Source of the DNA: Enterococcus innesii
GTDB taxonomy: Bacteria; Bacillota; Bacilli; Lactobacillales; Enterococcaceae
Direction of reading: 5' to 3'
Length of the DNA stretch: 64,000 nucleotides
NCBI GenBank assembly: GCA_018982785.1
Contig: JAHHEN010000002.1
Location: forward strand, 253,001 to 317,000
The notes under the pieces: model-generated
Databases searched by the model: none
The model's input: the letters and a program-made list of their open reading frames with translations, nothing else
Told to the model about the DNA's origin: nothing
Made by a program: the position numbers and the translations under genes
Part shown: one piece after another, positions 28,913 to 38,125 of the stretch
How positions within the stretch are numbered: position 1 is the first letter of the stretch
Layout of the letters: each line of letters begins with the position of its first letter

Positions 28913-29839
28913 ATGAGGATGAATCAAGAAAAGCTGACTTCATCAAATGGGAAGGATCAGCTTTTTGTCAAAACGTGGCTGCCAGAAGAACAGCCAAAAG
29001 CAGTCGTGCAAATCGTCCACGGAATGATCGAGCACATTGAACGTTACCACGAGTTTGCGGAATGTTTGACTACGCAAGGCTATGCGGTGGTCGGTCATGA
29101 TCACTTAGGGCATGGGCAATCCGTTAAGGACACACAGGCCTATGGGCATTTTGGTGAAAAAGAGGGCGCCAAATATTTAGTGGCAGATGTGGGAGTGGTC
29201 CATCAGTACGCCGCTGCTTGCTACCCAGACCGACCGTACTTTATCTTAGGGCACAGTATGGGGTCGCTGGTTTTGCGGAATTATTTGTTTAGTCAGCCCC
29301 ATCCATTGTCAGGAGCGATCATCATGGGCACCACGATGGAAAAAGCCGTGCTGATGCAAGGAGGCAAACTCGTCACGAACTTGTTGCGCCCGTTTGCCGC
29401 TCAGCAATGGCCTTATCAAGTAATGGAACAGCTAGTTTTTGGTCAGCACAACCGGCGTTTTGGTCCCAATCGAACCGCCAAGGACTGGTTGACCAGTGAT
29501 CCGCAGCAAGTGGATCGCTATTTGAAGGACCCTTACACCCAATTTCATTTTTCCTTAGCGGCTTACAAGGATCTCTTTACATTGACGCAAGCTGCCAGTG
29601 ATCCGGATCAACTGCGCAGGATTGACCCAGAATTGCCGCTGCTCTTGATTTCAGGTGCAGACGATCCTGTTGGTCACTATGGCAAAAGCGTCCGCCAATT
29701 GGCTCAGCAGCTGAAGCAAAATGCTGACGTGACGATGTATTTGCTTGAGCAGGGACGTCATGAGATTTTGAATGAGCGTAATCGCGAGATCGTTTACAAT
29801 GAAATTTCTCGCTGGCTGTTTGAAAAAATGCCGAAATGA
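28913..29839 (+). CDS. Alpha/beta hydrolase, monoacylglycerol lipase-like
   Basis: The 308-residue enzyme has VVQIVHGMIEHIERYHEFA, then GHDHLGHGQS, the nucleophile elbow LGHSMGSLV (near residue 117), acid site SGADDPVGHYG and the final histidine in EQGRHEIL. This is the lysophospholipase/monoglyceride lipase group with a lid domain. ATG 28913 has GAGGTG six bases upstream. TATAAT at 28848-28853 may be its -10. Confidence 0.85.
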   Translation: MRMNQEKLTSSNGKDQLFVKTWLPEEQPKAVVQIVHGMIEHIERYHEFAECLTTQGYAVVGHDHLGHGQSVKDTQAYGHFGEKEGAKYLVADVGVVHQYAAACYPDRPYFILGHSMGSLVLRNYLFSQPHPLSGAIIMGTTMEKAVLMQGGKLVTNLLRPFAAQQWPYQVMEQLVFGQHNRRFGPNRTAKDWLTSDPQQVDRYLKDPYTQFHFSLAAYKDLFTLTQAASDPDQLRRIDPELPLLLISGADDPVGHYGKSVRQLAQQLKQNADVTMYLLEQGRHEILNERNREIVYNEISRWLFEKMPK

Positions 29840-29899
29840 CGAACGTTAAGAAATTGGTAGTCTTTTCTGAAAATTCAAAATTATTTTCTCTTTTAAGGC

Positions 29900-29928
29900 T
29901 TTTTTCATTTTCGGCTATCTGTTATAAT
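29900..29928 (+). promoter_or_regulatory. Extended -10 promoter of the serC operon
   Basis: TGTTATAAT gives an extended -10 (hexamer 29923-29928). The -35 region is only T-rich, as often seen with TGn promoters. Confidence 0.55.
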
Positions 29929-29964
29929 GATTTTCACATCTAACATAAAGGAGAGATTTTTTGT

Positions 29965-31044
29965 ATGACAGTTTATAACTTTTCAGCTGGTCCTGCCGTA
30001 TTGCCCCGTCCCGTATTGGAGAAAGCACAATCCGAACTTTTGAATTACCGCGGAAGTGGGATGTCCGTTATGGAGCTGAGTCATCGGTCCTCCTTGTTTG
30101 AAGCGATCATTAAAGATGCAGAAGCACTTTTACGAAAATTGATGGGAATTCCTGAAAACTATCAGGTACTGTTTTTACAAGGCGGCGCGAGTCTCCAATT
30201 CAGTATGATCCCTTTAAATCTTGCACAAAACAAAAAAGCCTTATACGTAAATACCGGTTCTTGGTCAAAGAAAGCTATTGAAGCAGCAAAAGCGCTTGGA
30301 AACGTGACGGTGGAAGTTGTTGCCTCTAGTGAGGATCAAAACTTTACCTATATTCCAGAAATTTCAGAAGATGCGATCGATCAAGAAGCGGCTTATTTGC
30401 ATATCACCACGAACAATACCATTGAAGGGACGGCCTTTCAAACGATTCCGCAGGCTGGCAATGTGCCGATCGTAGCGGATATGTCCTCAAATATTTTAGC
30501 CAATGACTATCGCGTAGAAGACTTTGGTGTGATTTATGCTGGGGCCCAAAAGAATATAGGTCCTGCAGGGTTGACGGTAGTGATCATCCGAGAAGATTTA
30601 CTCAATGATGATGCTGTTTTCGCTCCAATGCTGGATTATCGTTTACAGGCTAAAAATGACTCATTGTACAATACACCACCAACGTATGCTATCTATATTG
30701 CTAAATTGGTGTTTGAATGGTTGGAAGAATTAGGCGGCATTCCTGCAATTTTAGAACAAGACCGCCAAAAAGCGGCGCTTTTATACGAAACGATCGAATC
30801 CTCGGCTCTTTACAGTAGTCCTGTGGCTGTTGACAGCCGTTCATTAACGAATATTCCTTTTGTGACAGGGGATAAAGCATTAGATCAGCGCTTCAATGAA
30901 GAAGCTGTCAAAGCTGGTTTTGAGAACTTGAAAGGGCATCGTTCCGTTGGAGGAATGCGAGCAAGCTTGTACAATGCCTTTCCATTAGCTGGCGTTCAAG
31001 CGTTAGTCGACTTTATGAAATCATTTGAAGCGGAGGTCAAATAA
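29965..31044 (+). CDS. serC: Phosphoserine aminotransferase
   Basis: The 359-residue class V aminotransferase begins [19 protein letters not shown]. It has the serine-binding region [13 protein letters not shown] and the PLP lysine in [17 protein letters not shown] (near residue 196), and ends with [17 protein letters not shown]. It makes phosphoserine from 3-phosphohydroxypyruvate and glutamate. The serA start follows its stop at once. Confidence 0.95.
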   Translation: MTVYNFSAGPAVLPRPVLEKAQSELLNYRGSGMSVMELSHRSSLFEAIIKDAEALLRKLMGIPENYQVLFLQGGASLQFSMIPLNLAQNKKALYVNTGSWSKKAIEAAKALGNVTVEVVASSEDQNFTYIPEISEDAIDQEAAYLHITTNNTIEGTAFQTIPQAGNVPIVADMSSNILANDYRVEDFGVIYAGAQKNIGPAGLTVVIIREDLLNDDAVFAPMLDYRLQAKNDSLYNTPPTYAIYIAKLVFEWLEELGGIPAILEQDRQKAALLYETIESSALYSSPVAVDSRSLTNIPFVTGDKALDQRFNEEAVKAGFENLKGHRSVGGMRASLYNAFPLAGVQALVDFMKSFEAEVK

Positions 31045-32229
31045 ATGTTCCAAATCAAAACATTCAATGCGATCGCACCAGAAGGATTACAGCGTTTAGA
31101 AAAAGAAAAGTATGCCATCAACGAAAGCGACCAACCGCAAGGGATTTTGCTGCGCAGCCAGAAATTGCACGATTACGCTTTTCCTGAAAGTGTCTTAGGT
31201 GTTGCCCGTGCAGGGGCTGGAACCAACAACATTCCCGTCAAAGCATGTACTGAAAAAGGGATCGTCGTCTTTAATACGCCAGGTGCCAATGCCAATGCGG
31301 TCAAAGAATTAGTGATCGCTAGTCTGCTCTTAAGCGTCCGTCCGATTTTACGAGGTGCCCAATGGGTGCAAACCTTGAGCGGTGATAATGTGGAAGAACA
31401 AGCAGAAGCGCAAAAAAGTCAATTTGCTGGAACAGAGTTAGAAGGCAAAAAGTTAGGAATCATCGGCCTTGGTTCTATTGGAGCGATGGTCGCCAACGAT
31501 GCTTATCGTCTAGGGATGGAAGTAGTCGGTTATGATCCTTACGTATCAGTGGATACTGCTTGGACGATCTCTCGTCGGGTCAAGCGTGCCAATGATATTG
31601 CGGAAGTCTTTTCAACCTGTGATTTTATTACGGTTCATGTGCCGCTAATGGAAAACACGCATCATCTCGTCGGGGAAGCCGAACTTGCGAAAATGAAACC
31701 AACAACGAAGCTATTCAACTTTTCTCGTAAAGAAATCGTCGATACAGATGCCGTTTTACGTGCGTTAAAAGCCGACCGTTTAGCGGGCTATACGACTGAT
31801 TTTGCGGATGAACAATTGCTACACAATGAAAAAGTCCTCGTCTTGCCGCATTTAGGTGCATCAACAGAAGAAGCTGAAGTCAACTGTGCCAAGATGGCAG
31901 CCCGAACATTGAAAAAATTCTTGGAATTCGGGACCATCAAGCGCTCGGTGAATTTTCCAACCGTTGAGATGGCCTTTCATTCGCCTTATCGTCTGACGAT
32001 CATCAATCGCAATGTACCGAATATGTTAGGTCAGATTTCGTCGATCATTGCGGAATCTGGGATCAATATCGACAATATGCTGAATCGTGGACGAGAAGAC
32101 TTTGCTTACACCCTAGCAGATGTCGCTTCTGAAGATGAAGCCTTGTTGAATCAATTAGCCGATAAACTGCGAGAGAACGAAAATATCGTTCGTGTGCGGG
32201 TCATCAAGAATCAGGAGGTTGGGTATTAA
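31045..32229 (+). CDS. serA: D-3-phosphoglycerate dehydrogenase
   Basis: The 394-residue protein has the NAD motif LGIIGLGSIGAMVAND, the substrate-domain regions VARAGAGTNNIPV and NTPGANANAVKELV, the catalytic-side VLVLPHLGASTEEAE and a C-terminal ACT domain (LTIINRNVPNMLGQISSII) that usually senses serine. It makes 3-phosphohydroxypyruvate for SerC. GGAGG lies within the serC end. The stop overlaps the next start by one base. Confidence 0.95.
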   Translation: MFQIKTFNAIAPEGLQRLEKEKYAINESDQPQGILLRSQKLHDYAFPESVLGVARAGAGTNNIPVKACTEKGIVVFNTPGANANAVKELVIASLLLSVRPILRGAQWVQTLSGDNVEEQAEAQKSQFAGTELEGKKLGIIGLGSIGAMVANDAYRLGMEVVGYDPYVSVDTAWTISRRVKRANDIAEVFSTCDFITVHVPLMENTHHLVGEAELAKMKPTTKLFNFSRKEIVDTDAVLRALKADRLAGYTTDFADEQLLHNEKVLVLPHLGASTEEAEVNCAKMAARTLKKFLEFGTIKRSVNFPTVEMAFHSPYRLTIINRNVPNMLGQISSIIAESGINIDNMLNRGREDFAYTLADVASEDEALLNQLADKLRENENIVRVRVIKNQEVGY

Positions 32230-33451
32230 TGGTTCAAGTATTTCCGTTTAAAGCCATTCGTCCAGAAGCCTCATTGGCAGAAAAAGTGGCCGAGCTGCCT
32301 TATGACGTGGTCAATTCACAAGAAGCCGCAGCGTTTGCGCAAGGCAATCCTTACAGCTATTTCCACATCGACCGTTCGGAGATCGACTTGCCAGGAATCG
32401 ATCCTTATGATCCACAGGTGTATCAAAAAGCGGCAGAAAATCTTGCATCTTTTCAAGAAGCAGGCTGGTTGATTCAAGAAACGGCGCCCGCATATTATTT
32501 GTATGAATTGACGATGGCTGGTAGAAGCCAAACGGGGCTTGTCGCCTGTACCTCGATCGATGATTACGTCGCTGGGAAAATCAAGAAACACGAGTTTACC
32601 CGACCAGAAAAAGAAATCGATCGGATCAATCATATTCTGGCATGTGATGCCAATACAAGTCCGATTTTCTTGAGCTATCGCCAACCAGCAGCAGTCAAAG
32701 AAGCGATCGATGCGTGGCAAGCAGAACATGCGCCAATATATGATTTTGTTAGCTATCATGAGGTGCAACATCGTGTTTGGCTGATCGATGATCCGGCGCT
32801 AGTCGCCTCTTTTGCCCAGCAGTTTCAAGCTGTAGATGCCCTTTATATTGCGGATGGGCATCACCGCACAGAGTCAGCAGTCAAAGTCGGCTTGCAAAAG
32901 CGAGCCGATGGCCAAAACAGCCAAGAAAGTGACCGCTTTTTAGCGATCTTATTCCCAGAAAATGAATTAGCGATTTGGGAATACAATCGGGTCTTGCGGG
33001 TACCGGTGCCAGAAACTTTTTTGAGCAGGCAGCCCAGCATTTTACGATTCAAGAAACTACAACGAAGAAACCAGCGCAACGTGGTTCGATTCATCTGTAC
33101 CTAAACCATGCGTGGTGGGAGTTGACCATCAAACCGGAAGCTGTGCCGCAAGATGCGGTAGGACAGCTGGATGTGTCGCTTTTACAACAATACGTGCTGG
33201 CTGATATTTTCGCGATCCAAGATGTGCGGACAGACAAACGCATTGATTTTGTCGGCGGGATTCGTGGTCCAGAAGAATTGGAACGTTTGGTAGATAGCGG
33301 AGAATGGACATTGGCTTTTTCCATGTATCCAACGCAAATGGCCGATCTTTTGGCAGTAGCCGATGCGGGAGAAATCATGCCGCCAAAATCAACTTGGTTT
33401 GAACCAAAACTGTTGAGCGGTCTGTTTTTACACGATTTAGAAACGAATTAA
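32229..33451 (+). CDS. DUF1015 protein of the serine operon (frame broken by one base)
   Basis: Restoring one T in the run 33017-33022 joins VPETFF to EQAAQHFTIQ and gives 407 residues, the usual DUF1015 length. VFPFKAIRPEASLAEKVAELPYD opens the protein. The motif LYIADGHHRTESAV recalls the DGHHR motif of ParB/serine-kinase-like folds. Family function is not established. Its place after serC and serA, with a one-base overlap and no serB, suggests a role in the phosphoserine/serine step. The break is probably a sequencing error. Confidence 0.85.
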
Positions 33452-33454
33452 CCA

Positions 33455-33487
33455 AATAAGCTTACGAGGCAGCCTCGTAAGCTTATT
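33455..33487. terminator. Bidirectional terminator, serine operon / mntH
   Basis: A perfect inverted repeat, AATAAGCTTACGAGGC (33455-33470) with GCCTCGTAAGCTTATT (33472-33487), lies between two convergent genes. Confidence 0.85.
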
Positions 33488-33494
33488 TTCGCTA

Positions 33495-34842
33495 TTAGAA
33501 GTTGCCGAGTGTTTCGATGATCAAGCGGACATTCAAGACCGTCAGTGCAATGGCACAGATCCAGCCTAAGGTAGAGACCCATAGCGGATTCTTGAAGCGT
33601 TCCCCCATGATTTTTTTGAGCTGGTAAAAAGAACCAACGGAATCATCGAAACGGGTAAGGCGATGCTTAAAAAGACTTGCGAATAGATCAGCAGATCGTC
33701 CAGAGCTTGTTCGTTGCCGCCAAAGTAAATCGTACAAAGCAAGACGGGGATCACCGATAAGCCACGGGTGATCAGACGTCGCGCCCAAGTAGGGATCTTC
33801 ATATGGATAAATCCTTCCATCACGACTTGCCCCGTCAGTGTCCCAGTGATCGTTGAATTTTGTCCGGATGCCAAGAGCGCTACGGCAAACAGAACGCTCA
33901 AGACTGGACTGGCGACAGCACCAGCAATGGAGGAATCTTGCAAAGCATCAAACAGCGCGGAGAAGGTGCCGACTTCTTCGCTATGACCAAAGAACAAGGC
34001 GCTTCCTAAGATCAAAAGCAGGCAATTGACCAAAAACGCAGCGGATAATTGGATATTGGAATCCCAAGTAGCGAACCGCACGGCCGTTGCCACTTCTTGG
34101 GTATCGCTGCGATCGATTTTTCGTGACTGGGAGATCGAAGAATGCAGATAGAGATTATGGGGCATCACAGTCGCACCAACGATCCCCAACGCCATTGTCA
34201 GCTGCCCATGGTTCAAGACTTGCTTTTGGGGAATAAAGCCTTGCAAGACAGCCGGTAGATCCGGTTGAGCAATAATGACTTCGTAACAAAAGACCAGCAT
34301 AATGACCAAAATCAGTGTCATGACGATCGCTTCGATTTTACGGAAACCTAGTTTCATTAAAAAGAGCAGAAGCAATACATCGAAAATCGTTAAGATGACC
34401 CCAACTAATAACGGTAAGCCGAATAGTAGATTGAGAGCGATCGCTCCTCCGATCACTTCCGCGATATCCGTTGCCATGATAGCCAATTCGGTGACGATCC
34501 ACAAGACAAAGCCTAAACCTTTGCTGGTGTGTTTACGAGTTGCTTGCGCAAGGTCCATCTGGGTCACGATCCCTAGCTTGGCTGCCATGTATTGCAGTAG
34601 CATAGCGATCAAACTGGAAATCAAGATCACAGAAAGTAAGAGATAGCCATATTCAGCACCGCCTCCGATCGAGGTGATCCAGTTTCCTGGGTCCATATAG
34701 CCCACGGCTACCAATGCCCCAGGACCAGAGAACGCTAAGAGATTGCGCCAAAAGCTGCCGTTTTTTGGGATGGCAACTGTATTATTTATTTCTTCCAAGC
34801 TAGGACCGTTGGCCGCTTGGATCAATTTTTTTCTTCATTCAT
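33495..34842 (-). CDS. mntH: NRAMP manganese transporter MntH (frame broken at two places)
   Basis: This is a proton-coupled Mn2+/Fe2+ importer. The metal-site motifs are [15 protein letters not shown] in helix 1 and [13 protein letters not shown] in helix 6. About eleven hydrophobic segments are present. Two T runs (plus strand 33611-33617 near the C-terminus and 34825-34831 near the N-terminus) each lack one base. Restoring both gives 449 residues, beginning [13 protein letters not shown] and ending with a final membrane helix ([20 protein letters not shown]). A MntR-type palindrome lies upstream. Breaks are probably sequencing errors. Confidence 0.9.
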
Positions 34843-34858
34843 CGTTTCACGTCCTATC

Positions 34859-34878
34859 TTTTTAGGTATACCTAAAAA
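34859..34878. promoter_or_regulatory. MntR/DtxR-type operator before mntH
   Basis: TTTTTAGGTATACCTAAAAA is a perfect 20-base palindrome, 16 bases upstream of the mntH start. It matches the TTTAGG-N4-CCTAAA pattern bound by MntR/EfaR-type Mn2+ repressors, so mntH should be shut off when manganese is plentiful. Confidence 0.8.
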
Positions 34879-34944
34879 CAAATCTATTGTATTCCTCATT
34901 TATGGATTTTTCAAGAGAAACCTTTTGGAAGTCAGAAGGAAGGA

Positions 34945-34976
34945 CAAAAAAACAGCAGCCAAGGGGATGGCTGCTG
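34945..34976 (-). terminator. Terminator of the ABC exporter gene
   Basis: On the minus strand CAGCAGCCA (34976-34968) pairs with TGGCTGCTG (34961-34953), followed by seven T residues. Confidence 0.9.
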
Positions 34977-34998
34977 CCTGTTAGGTTTTCTTATAAAA

Positions 34999-37341
34999 TT
35001 AGTCGGCGCGTAAAGCGATCGCTGCATCTTTTTTCGCTGCCATTCGAGCTGGAATGTGGCCGCCAATCATCGTTAGAACGGTGCTGACGGCAATCAAGAT
35101 CAGGCCGTGGACCGGATTTAATTGAGCAACATTTTCGAGATCAGTCATACTATATAAGATCGCGTTGATCGGGAATGTAGCTAACCAAGCAATTAGGACA
35201 CCTAAAGCCCCTGAAGCGATCCCTAAAATACAGGTTTCGGCATCGAAGACGCGGGTGATGTCTTTTTTACGAGCACCTAATGCTTTTAAGACCCCAATTT
35301 CTTTCGTGCGTTCTAGTACAGAGGTATAAGTGATGATACCGATCATGATCATGCTGGTTACCAAGGAGATTCCTGCAAAAGCGATCAAGACATAGGTGAT
35401 CGCATCCATCAAGCCACCAGTCAATTGAGTCATCGTACCGGCTAAATCGGAATAAACGATTTGGTCTTCTTTGTCTTTGCCTTTGTTGAAGTCATCCAAG
35501 TAATCAAGGATTTTTTCTTTGGCACTGAAATCATTTGGATAGATCATAATGCTGTTTGGTAAATCACTGCCGCCGAGATAAGCGATCAATGAATCTTTGG
35601 CACTTTCGTCAACGGGTTCATTCGTCATCACGTTGGTGTCGCTATCTTTTTGTGCTTGGACGATCGCTGAGTCTTGGTTTTCTTTGATCACTTCTTGCGC
35701 GAGGGCATCACTGTAGGCAATGCCGGTTGACAGCAAGTTCATCGTAGAGTTTTGCTTGATACGTAAGATTCCGCTGATCGTTAATTCTTTGTTGTTGCTG
35801 TTATCGAAAACTTCATTTATATCTTGGTTTGGAATGAAGTTTCCAGTCGGCAATTCGGTGTAAAAGGCATCATTAGACGCCAATGTGATTTTTGTTCCCA
35901 CGATATCGTCGAAGGAAACCGTGTCACCATCTTCAATATCAAAACCGAGATTGATCAATGCATTGACATTCGTTACGTTGTTTTCATCGACGATCAAAAC
36001 GACATCTGTGCTGGCACTTGGGTAGCTGCCTTCTAAAAGGTCATAGTTGTCTTTTAAGAAATTGCCGTTATCCTCTGATAACTGCTCAGGGAAAGTCGAA
36101 ACCCCAATACCGGTTGAGGCACTCATGGCAGACATCATGGCATTGGTTTGTTCATTGTCAGGCGACGCGTTGGAGAAGCTGACTTGTTCCACATTGTCAT
36201 CGATCTTGCGGAAAAGATTCAATGAAGTGGAACGAGTGTAGCCGATATTGTTACTTAACTCAGGATCAATGTCGTTGATGTAATCGAGAAACTCTTGATC
36301 GATTTTGTTGATATGAGTTGCACGATCCGTATCACTTAATTTGGCAGTGACCTCTTTATCTGAAGGGAAATCTTCCGATTTCTCCCGCGTACCCATCGCT
36401 GATGGATCTTGTTCAGTGGCCACTTGTGAGATCGTGATCGGAAAACGAGCTAATGTTTCTGACTGGGTATTGTCGATTTGTTTTTGGAATCCCGTTGACA
36501 GTGACAAAACAATGGCGATTCCGATGATTCCGATACTAGAAGCAAAGGCTGTCAAGAAGGTGCGCCCTTTTTTGGTGCGGATATTGTTAAACGACAAACG
36601 TAAGGCCGTCATGAAACTCATTTTTGTGTGCTTTAATTCGAATTGGTCTTTCTTTTGTCCTTCGACATGGGGGTTCGAATCTTTAATGATTCGTCCGTCT
36701 TTGAATTCAATGATCCGTCCAGCGTATTTGTGGGCCAATTCAGGATTATGGGTAACCATGATGACCAATTTTTCTTTTGATAGTTCTTGGATCAGTTCCA
36801 TGATTTGGACACTTGTCTCTGAATCCAAGGCACCTGTAGGTTCATCACAAAGGAGGATATCAGGATCATTTGCTAAGGCACGAGCGATCGCTACCCGCTG
36901 CATTTGACCACCAGAAAGCTGATTTGGTTTTTTGTGCATATGCTCAGCTAAGCCCACACGCGTCAAAGCATCGGTTGCTTTTGCGCGTTTTTCTTCTTTT
37001 GACACACCGCTCAAGGTCATCCCAAGCTCGACGTTGTCGATGATGCCTAAATGACTGATCAAATTGTAGCTTTGGAAGACAAAGCCGATCGAATTGTTCC
37101 GATAGGCATCCCAGTCACGATCTTTAAAGGATTTCGTTGATTTGCCATTGATGATCATATCACCAGAGTCGTAATTATCTAAGCCGCCGATCACGTTCAA
37201 CATGGTTGTTTTCCCAGAGCCGCTTGGCCCTAAAATGGCAACAAACTCTTGTTTACGAAAGGCGACGGAGACGCCATCGAGGGCTTTCGTAGTACTGGAG
37301 CCAACCGTATAATACTTCTTGATATCTTTTAATTCTAACAT
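34999..37341 (-). CDS. MacB-like ABC transporter, fused ATPase and FtsX permease
   Basis: The 780-residue protein has an N-terminal ATPase (Walker A GPSGSGKTTMLN near residue 37, signature LSGGQMQR, Walker B ILLCDEPTGALDSE) and a C-terminal FtsX-type permease. There is one membrane helix after the ATPase, a large outside domain of about 330 residues, then three helices. Members export peptides, antibiotics or other toxic compounds, or act in cell wall signalling. The substrate is unknown. It is divergent from a MarR regulator gene, which may control it. Confidence 0.9.
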   Translation of the reverse strand: MLELKDIKKYYTVGSSTTKALDGVSVAFRKQEFVAILGPSGSGKTTMLNVIGGLDNYDSGDMIINGKSTKSFKDRDWDAYRNNSIGFVFQSYNLISHLGIIDNVELGMTLSGVSKEEKRAKATDALTRVGLAEHMHKKPNQLSGGQMQRVAIARALANDPDILLCDEPTGALDSETSVQIMELIQELSKEKLVIMVTHNPELAHKYAGRIIEFKDGRIIKDSNPHVEGQKKDQFELKHTKMSFMTALRLSFNNIRTKKGRTFLTAFASSIGIIGIAIVLSLSTGFQKQIDNTQSETLARFPITISQVATEQDPSAMGTREKSEDFPSDKEVTAKLSDTDRATHINKIDQEFLDYINDIDPELSNNIGYTRSTSLNLFRKIDDNVEQVSFSNASPDNEQTNAMMSAMSASTGIGVSTFPEQLSEDNGNFLKDNYDLLEGSYPSASTDVVLIVDENNVTNVNALINLGFDIEDGDTVSFDDIVGTKITLASNDAFYTELPTGNFIPNQDINEVFDNSNNKELTISGILRIKQNSTMNLLSTGIAYSDALAQEVIKENQDSAIVQAQKDSDTNVMTNEPVDESAKDSLIAYLGGSDLPNSIMIYPNDFSAKEKILDYLDDFNKGKDKEDQIVYSDLAGTMTQLTGGLMDAITYVLIAFAGISLVTSMIMIGIITYTSVLERTKEIGVLKALGARKKDITRVFDAETCILGIASGALGVLIAWLATFPINAILYSMTDLENVAQLNPVHGLILIAVSTVLTMIGGHIPARMAAKKDAAIALRAD

Positions 37342-37422
37342 GGGGTCACTCTTTTCTTGCCGTTTTCACGATTATTTTCATTATGTAACCACGCTATCAT
37401 AATGGTTAACAAAAATCAACGA

Positions 37423-37452
37423 TTATCATTGTTTAAACAAATAATTTATACT
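37423..37452 (+). promoter_or_regulatory. marR promoter with palindrome in the spacer
   Basis: TTATCA (37423-37428), an 18-base spacer and TATACT (37447-37452). The spacer contains the perfect palindrome TTGTTTAAACAA (37429-37440), a good candidate for autorepression by the MarR protein. Confidence 0.55.
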
Positions 37453-37479
37453 AAACTAAAGACAGAAAAGAGGGAGAGT

Positions 37480-37965
37480 ATGGAAAAAGCGTTAGGAACA
37501 TTCAATATGGCGGTGTTTGCGGAGATCTTTTCGCTGATGGGAAACATATTGTTTGAAGAAATCGGTCTGGAAGATTTAAAATTGACCAAAATGGAAATCT
37601 TGGAACTCGTGGTGATCTCTAGTAATGAAGGAATCACGATGTCCGAGTTGGCCCAGCAAATCGGTACGTCAAAAGTCCAAATCAGTCGTTCGATCTCGGG
37701 GTTAGAAAAGGCTGGCTTTGTGGTTCGCAAAACCAACGGCGTCAATCGCCGCAACGTCAATGTTTATTTGGAAGAAGCTGGGAAGCAGTTGTTTGTCCAA
37801 AAGAAAAAACAAGTGGAAGACCGCTTGAATGCCAAAACCGCTCAAATGGCTGCAGAAGATATCCAGCAGTTGAGTCAGTCGTTGACGGAAGCAGTGGTGA
37901 TCTTGCGGAAATATGACATTTTACGGAGTGGCAATCAATGTGAGAAAAATACGCCGTTTGATTAA
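37480..37965 (+). CDS. MarR-family transcriptional regulator
   Basis: The 161-residue protein has the winged helix of MarR proteins (LTKMEILELVVIS, MSELAQQIGTSKVQISRSISGLEKAGFVVRK, then the wing NGVNRRNVNVYLEEAGKQ). GAGGGAG precedes ATG 37480; a longer frame from 37357 has no support. It is divergent from the MacB-like exporter, and such pairs are usually regulator and target. Confidence 0.85.
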   Translation: MEKALGTFNMAVFAEIFSLMGNILFEEIGLEDLKLTKMEILELVVISSNEGITMSELAQQIGTSKVQISRSISGLEKAGFVVRKTNGVNRRNVNVYLEEAGKQLFVQKKKQVEDRLNAKTAQMAAEDIQQLSQSLTEAVVILRKYDILRSGNQCEKNTPFD

Positions 37966-38125
37966 AAAAGGGCGAAGCAATCGTTTGCTTTTTAATTACT
38001 GAATTAATTTCATATTAACTTATATTATCGATTTTTTAGATAAAGCAACCGATTGCGTTTTTCTCTTGTTTTGACTTCTGATTTGTGCGACAATGAGTAT
38101 ATCAAACAAGTCAAAGGAGTCTGCT

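Noticed and set aside
36341-36907. Open frame of 188 residues on the plus strand
   Set aside because: It lies wholly opposite the MacB-like exporter gene, has no ribosome binding site and its protein is low in complexity. It is a shadow of the real gene.
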